Shown here piece by piece: positions 8,020-17,252 of a stretch of 64,000 bases of DNA. Position numbers and translations under genes: made by a program. How positions within the stretch are numbered: position 1 is the first letter of the stretch; the number at the start of each line of letters is the position of its first letter. The notes below the pieces were generated by a model. That model searched no databases. It saw only the letters and a program-made list of their open reading frames with translations, and was not told the DNA's origin. Origin of the DNA: Sinorhizobium americanum (GTDB lineage Bacteria; Pseudomonadota; Alphaproteobacteria; Rhizobiales; Rhizobiaceae); the NCBI RefSeq assembly GCF_001651855.1, contig NZ_LNQC01000056.1:124001-188000 (forward strand), written 5' to 3'.

Positions 8020-9267
8020 ATGCCAAACGCCAATCTCATGCTCCTGCTTGCCGAGGCCTTGGTTTATGTCGCGTCGATGATTGGGCTTCTTCACCTGCGC
8101 GCTCGCCTGGGGCTCGGCGTTTTCGTGGCGGCCCTCGGCGTCATGCATTTCATCGAGACCTATCTTGCCGCCGTCTTTTACGTTCAGCTGCCGTTCGGGG
8201 TGATCTCTCCAGGCTCGGCCGTGTTCTTTTCCGGCAAGCTCATGATGATCCTTCTCCTTTACGTGAAGGAGGACGCGGCGACGGTCCGCCAGCCGATCTA
8301 CGGCTTGCTTGCCGGCAACTTTTTGACGGTGGCGCTCAGCCTGCTCTTGCGGCGGCATGATACCGTCTCGGTCGTCGCCGGTCGCGTCGCCGATATCGCC
8401 TTCATCGACGAGATGGGCTGGCTCATGGTCTGGGGCACGACGCTGCTCTATTTCGATTCGCTGATCATCATCCTGCTCTACGAGAAGCTGGGGCGATGGT
8501 TCCGCCGCTTCGTCACGATGCGCTTCCTGATCTGCGGCGTGATCGTGCTGACATTCGACCAGCTCGGCTTCTATGCCGCGCTCCGCTTCGTGAACGGTGC
8601 GCCCTGGGACGTGTTCTGGGGCGGGTGGATGGCGAAGATGCTGGCCGCCCCCTTCTATGCCGTAGCCATCGGCTTTTACCTCAGGTCCTCGCGTCATGCC
8701 TTCCTGGCGATTTCCGAACGGCCGCTCGGCGACGTCTTCAACGACCTCACCTTTCGCGAGCGCTACGAGGATCTATTGTCGCGTTCCGGTCACGATACCC
8801 TGACGGGCGCGCTGGACCGTGGTCGCTTCGAAAGAGAAGGGCAGCAGATGATGCGCGACGCGGCGGCGGAGGGCGCGCCGCTCAGCCTGATGCTCATCGA
8901 TGTCGACCGCTTCAAGAGCGTCAACGATCAGTTTGGCCATATGGAAGGCGACCGCGTGCTGAAGAAACTGGCCGAAGCGGTCAAGGCAAACCTCCAGCCC
9001 GACGATCGCCTGTTTCGTTATGGCGGCGAGGAATTCGTCGTGCTTTGCCCGGGGCTCCCCTATGCGGGTGTGCATTCGCGGGCCGAGGACATACGGCTGG
9101 CAGTCTCCACGGGAGTAAAGACGCCGAACGGTCACTCGGTGACCACGAGCATCGGCGTGTCGTCGACGCTTGCCGATGGCGCCGGGATCAACGAATTGCT
9201 GGCGCAGGCCGATATTCGTCTCTATGCCGCCAAGAATACCGGCCGCAACCGGGTGGTCGGCCGTTGA
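8020..9267 (+). CDS. Membrane-bound diguanylate cyclase (GGDEF)
   Basis: A 415-residue protein. Residues 5-225 contain six or seven hydrophobic helices, then a linker (LGDVFNDLTFRERYEDLLSR) leads into a GGDEF domain (about 255-415). The signature is GGEEF at residues 335-339 and the metal site DVDRFKSVND is intact, so c-di-GMP synthesis from two GTP is expected. The inhibitory I-site, normally RxxD at residues 326-329, reads QPDD here. The arginine is absent, and product inhibition may be weak. I cannot assign the membrane sensor to a named MASE type. It is divergent from cpdB and converges on the Lrp-type regulator gene. Confidence 0.9.
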   Translation: MPNANLMLLLAEALVYVASMIGLLHLRARLGLGVFVAALGVMHFIETYLAAVFYVQLPFGVISPGSAVFFSGKLMMILLLYVKEDAATVRQPIYGLLAGNFLTVALSLLLRRHDTVSVVAGRVADIAFIDEMGWLMVWGTTLLYFDSLIIILLYEKLGRWFRRFVTMRFLICGVIVLTFDQLGFYAALRFVNGAPWDVFWGGWMAKMLAAPFYAVAIGFYLRSSRHAFLAISERPLGDVFNDLTFRERYEDLLSRSGHDTLTGALDRGRFEREGQQMMRDAAAEGAPLSLMLIDVDRFKSVNDQFGHMEGDRVLKKLAEAVKANLQPDDRLFRYGGEEFVVLCPGLPYAGVHSRAEDIRLAVSTGVKTPNGHSVTTSIGVSSTLADGAGINELLAQADIRLYAAKNTGRNRVVGR

Positions 9268-9279
9268 TCGGCGCGAGTG

Positions 9280-9741
9280 TCAGATCCCGACATTCGGACG
9301 GTCGATGATCTCGCGCAGCGAGAAGCTCGAATTGATCTTGACGACATGCGGAAGCGCCGACAGCCAGTCGCGATGAATGCGCTCGTAATCTTCGAGATCC
9401 CGAGCCGCGACACGCAGGATATAGTCGTATTCCCCGGACATCAGATAACAGACGAGCACATTCGGGCAGAGTTTGACTGCCCCTTCGAATTCGGCGAGCG
9501 TTTTGGCGAACTGGCCGGAGAGTGAAATGTGCACGATCACCATGATCTTGTAGTCGAGCGCCTTATGGGCGATACGGGCGTGATAGCCCGCGATCGTGCC
9601 GGTCTTTTCGAGGATGTCGACCCGCCGCGAACAGGCGGAAGGCGACAGGCCGACCTTGGCGGCAAGATCGGCATTCGAGATCCTGCCCTCTTGCTGCAGG
9701 ATCCTCAAAATCGAACGATCAATGGCGTCTAGCTCACCCAT
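9280..9741 (-). CDS. Lrp/AsnC-family transcriptional regulator of ald
   Basis: A 153-residue protein with an N-terminal winged HTH ([19 protein letters not shown], then [21 protein letters not shown]) and a C-terminal RAM/ACT-like ligand-binding domain ([10 protein letters not shown], then GEYDYILRV). Lrp/AsnC proteins form octamers and respond to amino acids. The gene is divergent from alanine dehydrogenase with about 156 bp between them. This is the common arrangement in alphaproteobacteria in which the regulator (AldR-like) activates ald when alanine is present. The specific role is inferred from position. Confidence 0.9.
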   Translation of the reverse strand: MGELDAIDRSILRILQQEGRISNADLAAKVGLSPSACSRRVDILEKTGTIAGYHARIAHKALDYKIMVIVHISLSGQFAKTLAEFEGAVKLCPNVLVCYLMSGEYDYILRVAARDLEDYERIHRDWLSALPHVVKINSSFSLREIIDRPNVGI

Positions 9742-9897
9742 TCGTGTTTTCCCTCAATCAGAAAGTTTCTCACGCAACAAACGTCGAAAGCAATGCGCCG
9801 AGGGACGCGCCTTTGCAAGGACATTCTCGCCGGCATCTGCTTTCCTTGTCTGATCATCAATGCTGCGAAAGCGGACAGACAGGAGAGGAACGCGAAG

Positions 9898-11016
9898 ATG
9901 CGTGTCGGTTGCCCGAAGGAAATCAAAAATCATGAATACAGGGTCGGCCTGACGCCGGGATCGGTACGGGAATATGTCGCCCACGGCCACGAGGTGATTG
10001 TCGAAACGAAGGCCGGAGCGGGCATCGGAGCCGACGACGACGCCTATCGCGCCGCCGGCGCGCGGATCGTTCCGGCGGCCAAGGACGTGTTCGAAAAGGC
10101 GGACATGGTCGTCAAGGTCAAGGAGCCGCAGCCGTCCGAGTGGACGCAACTGCGCGAAGGCCAGGTTCTCTATACTTATCTTCATCTGGCGCCGGATCCC
10201 GAGCAGACGAGGGGATTGCTGAATTCGGGCGTCACCGCCGTTGCCTATGAGACGGTGACGGATGAGCGTGGCGGCCTGCCGCTGCTTGCTCCCATGTCTG
10301 AAGTGGCCGGGCGGCTTGCCATCCAAGCTGGCGCCACCTCACTTCAAAAGGCCAATGGCGGCCGTGGCATCCTGCTCGGCGGCGTGCCCGGCGTGCTTCC
10401 CGCCAAGGTGGCGATCATCGGCGGCGGCGTCGTCGGTCTGCACGCCGCGAAGATGGCCGTTGGCCTCGGCGCCGACGTTTCGATCCTCGACCGCTCGATT
10501 CCGCGTCTGCGCCAGCTCGACGACATCTTCAACGGCCGCGTCCATACGCGCTATTCGACGATCGACGCCCTGGAGGAGGAGGTGTTTTCCGCCGATCTGG
10601 TAATCGGCGCCGTGCTGATTCCGGGCGCCGCCGCACCGAAGCTCGTCACACGCGAAATGCTGTCGGGCATGAAGAAGGGCGCGGTGATCGTCGACGTCGC
10701 AATCGACCAGGGCGGCTGCTTCGAGACCTCGCATGCGACGACCCATTCCGAGCCGACCTATGAGGTGGACGGCATCGTGCATTACTGCGTCGCCAACATG
10801 CCGGGCGCCGTGCCGATCACGTCGGCGCATGCACTCAACAACGCGACACTCTATTACGGCCTTCAGCTTGCCGATCGTGGGCTCAAAGCGATTGCCGAGG
10901 ACCGGCATTTGCGGGCGGGCCTCAACGTCCATCGCGGCCGGGTGACCAATGCCCCCGTCGCCGAGGCACTCGGCTATGATTCCCATGCTCCGGAAAGCGT
11001 CCTCCACGTCGCCTGA
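9898..11016 (+). CDS. ald: Alanine dehydrogenase
   Basis: The protein has 372 residues from the ATG at 9898, which follows an AGGAG ribosome-binding site by 10 bases. An earlier in-frame ATG gives a non-family leader and is rejected. The N terminus [20 protein letters not shown] is the family hallmark. The NAD-binding Rossmann loop is [15 protein letters not shown], and [12 protein letters not shown] is near the C terminus. The enzyme reversibly converts L-alanine to pyruvate and ammonium with NAD. It probably serves alanine catabolism under control of the adjacent divergent Lrp-type gene. Confidence 0.96.
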   Translation: MRVGCPKEIKNHEYRVGLTPGSVREYVAHGHEVIVETKAGAGIGADDDAYRAAGARIVPAAKDVFEKADMVVKVKEPQPSEWTQLREGQVLYTYLHLAPDPEQTRGLLNSGVTAVAYETVTDERGGLPLLAPMSEVAGRLAIQAGATSLQKANGGRGILLGGVPGVLPAKVAIIGGGVVGLHAAKMAVGLGADVSILDRSIPRLRQLDDIFNGRVHTRYSTIDALEEEVFSADLVIGAVLIPGAAAPKLVTREMLSGMKKGAVIVDVAIDQGGCFETSHATTHSEPTYEVDGIVHYCVANMPGAVPITSAHALNNATLYYGLQLADRGLKAIAEDRHLRAGLNVHRGRVTNAPVAEALGYDSHAPESVLHVA

Positions 11017-11030
11017 GCGGTGAAGATAAA

Positions 11031-11069
11031 CCTGGCCCGGCGTAGTACGTTGTAGGATGCCGGGCCGGG
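11031..11069. terminator. Hairpin between convergent ald and DUF1203 gene
   Basis: An 11-bp inverted repeat (CCTGGCCCGGC / GCCGGGCCGGG, one wobble) with a 17-nt loop lies 14 bp after ald and 2 bp before the stop of the opposing gene. It lacks a clear T tract, so termination is likely but not certain. Confidence 0.55.
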
Positions 11070-11071
11070 CT

Positions 11072-11539
11072 TCAGGCCGCCTCGATGCGGCACTGGTAGC
11101 AATTGTATTTGGCGGAGCGCACATGGACATAAGCGATGTCCGTCCGTGCCAGCAGTTCTTCTGCACGCTGCTCGAGCATCTCCGCAGGGAAGACGCCGCC
11201 GCTCCCGTAGACGATGCGCTCGTCGCTGCCGTATCCGCGAAGGAGGTATTCCTTGCTGGATGCGAGGATGGGCGGCAGTAAGGCTCCGTCCGGCGCCCGG
11301 CATTGATCGGCATGCATGAAGATCGGGCCGGTTTCAGCGTAAGGCTGGGCTGACGAAAACGGCCGATAAGCGAGGATCAGATAAGCGTCACCCTCTTCGA
11401 CATTGCGCAGGCAGTGTCGGCACGGAACGCCGACGCCGTCAGAGATGTGCCGTTCCGGCAGGTTTCCATAGGCATCTCGTCCGCCCTGCCATAGCCGTGC
11501 CGCGTCCCGGTCGGGCATCGCGATATATCGCAGCGTCAT
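11072..11539 (-). CDS. DUF1203-family protein
   Basis: A 155-residue protein with two CxxC-like pairs (VPCRHCLRNV near residue 40 and NCYQC at the C terminus), a GDAYLILAYRPF segment, and GPIFMHADQC. This layout matches the DUF1203 family, whose function is unknown. The paired cysteines suggest metal binding or a structural zinc. The gene is convergent with ald and follows the GNAT gene in the same direction, about 78 bp away, and could belong to the same transcript. No signal peptide or membrane helix is visible. Confidence 0.75.
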   Translation of the reverse strand: MTLRYIAMPDRDAARLWQGGRDAYGNLPERHISDGVGVPCRHCLRNVEEGDAYLILAYRPFSSAQPYAETGPIFMHADQCRAPDGALLPPILASSKEYLLRGYGSDERIVYGSGGVFPAEMLEQRAEELLARTDIAYVHVRSAKYNCYQCRIEAA

Positions 11540-11617
11540 GGGTTCTTCTCCTGTTCTTGTCGACGAGGAGAATGGGCCCTTGCGCCTGGTTGCGACACCC
11601 GAAACTTGCCGGAGAGG

Positions 11618-12190
11618 TCAGAGCTTCTTCGCGAAGGTGAGCAGCTCGTCGTCGCTCAAGGGGCGAACGATCGCCTCCCGCGTCGCCACCGGAGAAAAGC
11701 CGAACTGCTGGTAGAGCTGCAATGCCCGAGGGTGGTCGAGGCTGTTCGTGGTGACCCTGACCTTACGCGGGTCCATCGCCCAGGCGGCAAACAGCGTCTG
11801 CAGTAGGAACCATTTCCCGAGGCCGAGGCCGAGGGCATGTTCCATGAGCCCGAAATGGGTAAGCTCGATGACGTCGCCATCGCGCTGCTGCAGTTCGAAG
11901 AAGCCGGCGGGCGCACCGTTGACATAGAGGACCGTCAGGTTCGTCTTCTTGTTGTGGAGTACCGCCGCCAGGTCTTCATCGCTCATCCGCAGTCGCTCCG
12001 CCCAGTGCCAGCGCTTGCCGACACGCAGATAGAGGAAGCGGTAATAGGGAAGCGGAATGTCGGACACCCGCAGGATCGCGGTGTGGATGTTGACGGGCAC
12101 CGGCAGGCTTTGCTTTGGCGGCGCCGTCATCTCGAGCTCAGTCACGTGGGCCGTGATCGCAGCGGGCTTCGATCCTTGCATGGTTTTCAC
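11618..12190 (-). CDS. GNAT-family N-acetyltransferase
   Basis: Up to 190 residues. The acetyl-CoA loop is the region LGLGLGKWFLLQTLF, followed by NSLDHPRALQLYQQFGF, the typical motif A and B arrangement of GNAT enzymes. The substrate is unknown. A GTG start at 12190 overlaps the stop of sseA (GTGA), so the two are probably translationally coupled. An ATG at 12181 is an alternative start that removes three residues. The conserved domain begins about 30 residues further in, so either start is acceptable. Confidence 0.85.
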   Translation of the reverse strand: MKTMQGSKPAAITAHVTELEMTAPPKQSLPVPVNIHTAILRVSDIPLPYYRFLYLRVGKRWHWAERLRMSDEDLAAVLHNKKTNLTVLYVNGAPAGFFELQQRDGDVIELTHFGLMEHALGLGLGKWFLLQTLFAAWAMDPRKVRVTTNSLDHPRALQLYQQFGFSPVATREAIVRPLSDDELLTFAKKL

Positions 12191-13050
12191 TCTCTACCGA
12201 TGGCAACCGGGGTATCGGGGCGGCTACCCCATTCCGACCAGGAACCATCATAGAGCGTATTGTCCGTATGTCCCAATGATTGAAGCGCAAGCGTGATGAT
12301 TGCCGCCGTCACACCGGATCCGCAGGTCGTGACGACCGGCTTGGTCAGGTCGATGCCGGCCTCCGCGAAGGTCTGGCGCAATGCGTCGAGATCCTTGAGC
12401 TTGCCCGCTTCTGAGAAGGTCCCGGAGGGAAGGCTTAGAGCGCCGGGCATATGCCCCGACCGCATGCCGGCGCGAGGCTCCGGTTCCTCTCCGAAAAAGC
12501 GGCCGGTGCTACGGGCATCGGCGACCTGGGCGAGACGGTTTTCGACGATGTCCTTCATGCGCTCGAAGGAGGTGACGGCCTTGGCGTCGAAGCTTGCATG
12601 GAATGAACGCGGTGCGGGGCTCGAAATCTCGGCGGTCGTGGGGCGTCCCTCGGCCTTCCAGCCGTCCATGCCGCCATCAAGGACGAAGACGTTCCTCGCG
12701 CCCATGATGCGGAACAGCCACCAGACCCGCGGCGCGGTGAAGATGCCCGGTCCGTCATAGACGACGATCGTGTCGGTCTCGCTGATGCCCATGGCGCCGA
12801 CGGCTTCGGCAAAAGATTCGGGAGAGGGTAGGGTATGCGGCAACCCGCTCGACTGGTCGGCGATCGCATCCTGATCGAAGAAGACGGCCCCCGGAATATG
12901 CGCGGCTTGGTATTCCGCCTTGGGGTTGCGCTTCTGCGCCGGCAGGTACCAGGCGGCATCGACGATCTTGACGCTGGGATCGTCAAGGCGCTGCTCGAGC
13001 CAGTCCGGGGAAACGATGAAGGCGCTTCTTTTGTTGTTCTCGTTGTTCAT
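12187..13050 (-). CDS. sseA: 3-mercaptopyruvate sulfurtransferase
   Basis: A 287-residue protein of two rhodanese domains. The C-terminal domain carries the catalytic loop CGSGVTA (Cys243), the signature that separates mercaptopyruvate sulfurtransferases from thiosulfate sulfurtransferases. The N-terminal domain has YDGPG where a cysteine would be and is the usual inactive half. The enzyme moves sulfur from 3-mercaptopyruvate to thiol or cyanide acceptors, in cysteine breakdown. It lies in one direction with the AlaX and cysteine synthase genes upstream, with a 20-bp gap, which makes a small cysteine-related cluster. Confidence 0.94.
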   Translation of the reverse strand: MNNENNKRSAFIVSPDWLEQRLDDPSVKIVDAAWYLPAQKRNPKAEYQAAHIPGAVFFDQDAIADQSSGLPHTLPSPESFAEAVGAMGISETDTIVVYDGPGIFTAPRVWWLFRIMGARNVFVLDGGMDGWKAEGRPTTAEISSPAPRSFHASFDAKAVTSFERMKDIVENRLAQVADARSTGRFFGEEPEPRAGMRSGHMPGALSLPSGTFSEAGKLKDLDALRQTFAEAGIDLTKPVVTTCGSGVTAAIITLALQSLGHTDNTLYDGSWSEWGSRPDTPVAIGRE

Positions 13051-13070
13051 TGTCGTTTCCTCCGTGGACT

Positions 13071-13820
13071 TTAAGAGGCGGCACGGTCTTCGGGTGTTCC
13101 GAAGCGGATCCGGAACCGCCGGTTCTCCTTACCCTTCTTCTCGATCTTGGCGATGTGAATGGCGCCGACTTCCTGCGTCTCCGAGACATGGGTGCCGCCG
13201 CAAGGCTGGCTGTCGATGGAGGAGTCTTCGCCGATGCACACGAGGCTCACGCGCCCCATGCCGATGGGAGGGCGGACATTCTTGGATTTGACGATGCCCG
13301 GATTAGCGGCGAGTTCGTCGTCGGTGATCCATTGCACATAGACCGGATGGTTCGCATCGACGAGCTTCATCAGCGCCGCCGTCACTTCGTCCTTGTCGAT
13401 TGTCTCGCCCATGTCGAAATCGACGCGGCTCTCCTCCTCGCCGACGGCGGCGCCGGTGACGGGGTAGGGGCAAATGACGGAGAGCAGGTGGCATGCCGTG
13501 TGCATGCGCATCAGCCGGTAGCGGCGCGGCCAGTCGATGTGGAGAACGAGCTTCTCGCCGAGCGTCGGCCGTGCCTGTCCGTCGGCGGGGACATGCACGA
13601 TGACATCCTTGGTTGCGCCATGCCGGGTCTCGACGATCGGAATCCGACTGCCGTCCTTGCGCTCGAAAAAGCCCGTGTCGCCAGGCTGGCCGCCGGACGT
13701 GGCATAGAAACAGGTCTGGTCGAGTTCGATCCCGCCGTCTTCCAGGACCGCCGTGACGCTTGCTTCGCAGGTCGAGAGGTAGAAATCCTCGCGGAAGAGG
13801 GCGGTCACGGTCCTGGTCAT
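13071..13820 (-). CDS. AlaX-type alanyl-tRNA editing protein
   Basis: A 249-residue free-standing homologue of the AlaRS editing domain. The four zinc ligands are visible: His107 and His111 in HTACH, and Cys207 and His211 in CGGTH. The N-terminal beta-barrel includes ATSGGQPGDTG, the glycine-rich motif of the longer AlaX-M class. The enzyme hydrolyses mischarged Ser-tRNA(Ala), and possibly Gly-tRNA(Ala), in the cytoplasm. It starts 7 bp after the cysteine synthase stop and likely shares its transcript. Confidence 0.92.
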   Translation of the reverse strand: MTRTVTALFREDFYLSTCEASVTAVLEDGGIELDQTCFYATSGGQPGDTGFFERKDGSRIPIVETRHGATKDVIVHVPADGQARPTLGEKLVLHIDWPRRYRLMRMHTACHLLSVICPYPVTGAAVGEEESRVDFDMGETIDKDEVTAALMKLVDANHPVYVQWITDDELAANPGIVKSKNVRPPIGMGRVSLVCIGEDSSIDSQPCGGTHVSETQEVGAIHIAKIEKKGKENRRFRIRFGTPEDRAAS

Positions 13821-13827
13821 CGAGAGA

Positions 13828-14868
13828 CTATCCGACGGGTTCGTATGGAACGGTGATGTTCGAACTTCTATTCAGCCAGGCCGGGACCGGAAGGCCCTTC
13901 GAGGCGAGGAAGTCCGGATTGAAGAGCTTCGACTGATAGCGGTTACCATAGTCGCAGAGGATCGTCACGATCGTATGTCCGGGGCCGAGCTCGCGGGCCA
14001 GTCGAACCGCACCGGCAATATTGATGCCGCTGGAGCCGCCGACGCAGAGGCCTTCCCTCTCTATGAGGTCGAAGACATAGGGCACCGCTTCCGAGTCGGG
14101 AATCTGATAGGCGAAATCCGGCGTAAAGCCCTCGAGGTTGGCGGTCACGCGGCCCTGGCCGATGCCCTCGGTGATAGAGCTTCCGCTCGCCTTCAGCTCG
14201 CCATGGGCATAGTAGTTGAAAAGTGCCGCCCCTTCCGGATCGGCTATGCCGATCTTGACGGCCGGGTTCTTGGCGCACAAGCCCTGCGCCACGCCAGCGA
14301 GCGTCCCGCCGGAGCCGACGGCGCAGATGAAGCCGTCGACCTTACCATCGGTGTCGCGCCAGATCTCCGGTGCCGTCGTCTGGACATGCGCCTCCCGGTT
14401 CGCGACGTTGTCGAACTGGTTCGCCCAAATGGCACCGTTCGGTTCGGTCTTGGCGAGTTCGGCCGCCAGCCGGCCGGAGACCTTCACGTAGTTGTTGGGG
14501 TTCTTGTAGGGCACCGCCGGAACCTCGACCAGCTCGGCGCCGAGGAGTCGCAGCGCGTCCTTCTTCTCCTGGCTCTGGGTTTCGGGGATGACGATCACGG
14601 TGCGATAGCCGAGCGCGCTGCCGACGACCGCCAGTCCGATGCCGGTATTGCCTGCCGTTCCTTCGACGATCACGCCGCCGGGGCGCAACTGGCCGGCCTT
14701 CTCGGCCTCGCGGATGATCCAGAGCGCTGCCCGATCCTTCACCGATTGACCGGGATTGAGGAACTCCGCCTTGCCGAGGATGGTGCAGCCGGTGGCTTCG
14801 GAAACGGCGTTGAGCCGGATCAACGGCGTATTGCCGATGGCTTCGAGCACGGACGGATGGACACTCAT
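13828..14868 (-). CDS. cysK: Cysteine synthase A-like PLP enzyme
   Basis: The protein has 346 residues from the ATG at 14868, preceded by GTGAGG, which serves as ribosome-binding site. A GTG 15 bp upstream is possible but less likely. The PLP lysine is Lys44 in PGQSVKDRA, the asparagine loop is GTAGNTG, and the phosphate-binding loop is GSGGTLAG. It catalyses O-acetylserine plus sulfide to cysteine. The protein is about 30 residues longer than typical CysK because of a C-terminal extension, as in several alphaproteobacterial forms. It heads the cluster cysteine synthase, AlaX, SseA, GNAT. Confidence 0.88.
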   Translation of the reverse strand: MSVHPSVLEAIGNTPLIRLNAVSEATGCTILGKAEFLNPGQSVKDRAALWIIREAEKAGQLRPGGVIVEGTAGNTGIGLAVVGSALGYRTVIVIPETQSQEKKDALRLLGAELVEVPAVPYKNPNNYVKVSGRLAAELAKTEPNGAIWANQFDNVANREAHVQTTAPEIWRDTDGKVDGFICAVGSGGTLAGVAQGLCAKNPAVKIGIADPEGAALFNYYAHGELKASGSSITEGIGQGRVTANLEGFTPDFAYQIPDSEAVPYVFDLIEREGLCVGGSSGINIAGAVRLARELGPGHTIVTILCDYGNRYQSKLFNPDFLASKGLPVPAWLNRSSNITVPYEPVG

Positions 14869-15174
14869 CTTGGAAAACCTCACGCTGGACGGAACGATGG
14901 CCGGGCCTCAGCCAAGCATTAACCTCGACGAACGGCAAGCGACAAACAATTGAAGCAGAATCGCCGAAATATTGGCGTGTTTTCGGCTCAGGCTGTTCAA
15001 CAGGCAAGAAATAGCGTTTCGCCGCTTTCCTGTCCCGGGCAAAAATCGTCTCCGCGGTCAAATTGATGGGCGGGAAGCGGAAAACGGGGACTGGATCTGC
15101 CGTCGGAGAGGCAACTGGGTTCGGACCTGCCGAGCCTTCCGGGAAGGAATTCCTGGACGACGTGCGAGGACGAA

Positions 15175-16023
15175 ATGATGACTGCATTTACCGCCCGCCC
15201 CGAACATGGATGGGCATGGGTCACCGGGGCAAGTTCCGGAATAGGGCGCGCCGTTGCGCTGCGACTGGTGGAGGAGGGCTATTCGGTCGTCGTCACGGCG
15301 CGCAGTCACGAGAAGCTTGTCGCTCTTCAGCATGAGGTCGACGGGCCGGGGAAGATCGTCGTGCTCGACGGCGACGTCACCGACCCGCACGACATGGAGC
15401 GGTTGCTGACGGCGGTCGAATACGATCATGGCCGGGTGGCATTGGCGATTCTCAACGCCGGAGTTGCCATTCCCGTGCGCGGTGACGACCTTCATCTCGA
15501 GGCGTTCGACAAAAGTTTCGCGGTCAATCTGCATGGTGTCGTCAATTGTCTCGTGCCGTTGGTCGAGCACATGAAGGCAAACGGCCACGGGCAAATCGCC
15601 ATCATGTCGTCGGTGGCGGGCTATGGCGGGCTGCCGATGAGCGCCGCCTATGGCGCCACCAAGGCGGCCCTCATCAACATGACCGAGAGCCTGAAATTCG
15701 ACCTCGATCGGATCGGCATCAGGCTCCAACTGATCTGTCCCGGCTTCGTGGCGACGCGTGGCTCGGTGAAGAACAACCTGCCGCGCCCGGCCCTTGTCAG
15801 CGCCGACGAGGCGGCGGAATGGATTTGCACCGGATTGAAGTCGAGACATTTCGAGATCACTTTCCCGAAACGCTTCACTTATGCCGTCAAGTTGCTGCGG
15901 CTCCTGCCCTACGGCGCCTATTTCGCCCTTCTCGACTGGCTCGTGTCCGGCCCCGGCCCGCATGGTACAGCTCCGAAGCGCAAGCAGTCGCCATCCGACA
16001 AGCGGCCGCGTCAGGCGGTGTGA
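15175..16023 (+). CDS. Short-chain dehydrogenase/reductase
   Basis: A 282-residue classical SDR. The cofactor motif TGASSGIG is at residues 17-24, NAGV is near 100, and the catalytic Ser (MSSVAG) and YxxxK (YGATK) are intact, so it should be an active NAD(P)-dependent oxidoreductase. The C-terminal 60 residues carry a hydrophobic stretch (LLPYGAYFALLDWLV) and a basic tail, as in membrane-associated SDRs acting on lipid-like substrates. The substrate is unknown. Two adjacent ATG codons (15175 and 15178) are possible starts. Confidence 0.9.
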   Translation: MMTAFTARPEHGWAWVTGASSGIGRAVALRLVEEGYSVVVTARSHEKLVALQHEVDGPGKIVVLDGDVTDPHDMERLLTAVEYDHGRVALAILNAGVAIPVRGDDLHLEAFDKSFAVNLHGVVNCLVPLVEHMKANGHGQIAIMSSVAGYGGLPMSAAYGATKAALINMTESLKFDLDRIGIRLQLICPGFVATRGSVKNNLPRPALVSADEAAEWICTGLKSRHFEITFPKRFTYAVKLLRLLPYGAYFALLDWLVSGPGPHGTAPKRKQSPSDKRPRQAV

Positions 16024-16100
16024 AGCACCAGCACTGCGCCGAAGATGAGGATCAGGCCAAGCCAGCCGATCGGCTTCAGCTTCTCTCGCCAGCGCGATGC
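16011..16100 (-). pseudogene. Possible 3' remnant of an EamA/DMT-type transporter
   Basis: The minus strand encodes LKPIGWLGLILIFGAVLVL before a stop. This resembles the last helix and preceding loop of EamA-family permeases (usual form E-x-L-x-P-x-x-W-x-G-x2-LI-x2-G). Nothing upstream on that strand continues the family. The fragment overlaps the SDR 3' end by 13 bp. Confidence 0.35.
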
Positions 16101-16325
16101 GGTCCTCCGGCAGCGGTCTCGGTGGAGGGTGTTGACTACCCGATACCTACTTCCGGTGTTGGACGCTACTGGAAGGATGATCTCTGGAGTGCCGTGCACG
16201 CGCCGCGCGTATCGTAGCGCTGCCGCTGCACGCGCCTTGAGGCAAATAGACGTTAATCGGGAGCTGTCGGCCAGCGAATGAGCGGAACAGGACGCCCCCG
16301 GCTACGCTGCGTCCTTTTGCAGCGA

Positions 16326-16613
16326 TTATTTAACCTGCATGAGGGTCAGCTTGCCGTTGACCCGCTCGGCGACGAACTCGACATTCCTTCCTTAAGCTTC
16401 TGCAGGATGGCGTCTCCCCCGACGCGGAACACCATCGTCATCGCAGGCATGTCGAGGCTCTTCGTTCCTCGCGTGAAGCGTCACCTTCTTTGCCTTGCAG
16501 TCGATTTTCTTGACCGTGGCCTTGGTGAACTCGGCTGCGAGAGCGCCGTAAGTGGTGCCAAGCGCGAGGGCGCAGGCGAAGATGAGCTTGAGCGGTTTCG
16601 TCAGCTTTCTCAT
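16326..16613 (-). pseudogene. CusF-like copper-binding protein, two frameshifts
   Basis: Starting at the ATG at 16613, frame one gives a signal peptide (LIFACALALGTTYGALA) and EFTKATVKKIDCKAKKVTLHA. A second frame continues SLDMPAMTMVFRVGGDAILQKLKEG. A third frame gives VEFVAERVNGKLTLMQVK and a stop. Joined, these rebuild a complete CusF-type periplasmic copper chaperone of about 95 residues with the metal ligands of the MPxMTMxF motif. Two indels therefore break the gene. If there are no sequencing errors it is a recent pseudogene. Confidence 0.8.
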
Positions 16614-16730
16614 ATTCTCTGCATCGGCGTTCTCCCTGCTTGATGAATCCCGGCGGCTGATCAAGGTCCCGCGCGCTCTTGCCAGTGCTTCGAACCGCTC
16701 CCATCCTTCTGTCAGCAATGGAGGAGAACC

Positions 16731-16802
16731 ATGGCAGACGATCCGAAGAAGCAAGGCCGCGACCGCAAGCTTGCATCGACGCAAGAGCACGAGGTCGCCT
16801 AG
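16731..16802 (+). pseudogene. Truncated DUF3606-like small protein
   Basis: A good AGGAG site precedes an ATG that encodes MADDPKKQGRDRKLASTQEHEVA and then two stops. The start MADDPKK...QEHEV resembles the N terminus of small rhizobial DUF3606-type proteins, which normally run another 35 residues. The following 90 bp contain short open stretches in other frames. Confidence 0.4.
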
Positions 16803-17045
16803 TAAAGCAGCGAAGGTTTTGCGGCAGAAGGCTCTGGAGGCGATCCGCCCAGCAGGGCCGAGCCGAGATGATGGAATATCTCGAAAAGAAGTAGCAGATT
16901 ACGTTAGGAGACTGACCATCTAAAGGCAAAGAGCACCAGCACGGCAAGGATCAAGACGATGCTCAACTTTACGCCGGCGTATCGGAGGTCCCGGAGGTTC
17001 CCGCCAAACGTCACATCGGCCGGTTCTGTTTCTATCCCATGAGCG

Positions 17046-17252
17046 TCATCCACGCCGGATGGCGAGCGTCTTCAGCAGTTCAAGATCTCGCACACCTGAC
17101 TGGTAGAGCGTAAACACTCTGGCTGCGAGATCTTCCGCTTCCGGCCCTTCGTTTGGAATACAATACTCTGCCAGCAACTCATCGAACACTATGCCGAGCA
17201 TATCCACTTCGGCAGTAGTGATTGGTCGGGAAGGTTCATCGCGGCGCTCCAT
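17046..17252 (-). CDS. Small conserved-type hypothetical protein
   Basis: The protein has 68 residues from the ATG at 17252, which has a strong GAGGAGG ribosome-binding site 5 bases upstream. An upstream in-frame ATG lacks one. The sequence is acidic and helical in the middle (VDMLGIVFDELLAEYCIP, then AEDLAARVFTLYQSG) and ends in RRG. The pattern, an ExxDLAARVFxLYQSG helix, looks like small soluble proteins common in rhizobia, but I know of no function. It stands alone inside a decayed region. Confidence 0.55.
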   Translation of the reverse strand: MERRDEPSRPITTAEVDMLGIVFDELLAEYCIPNEGPEAEDLAARVFTLYQSGVRDLELLKTLAIRRG

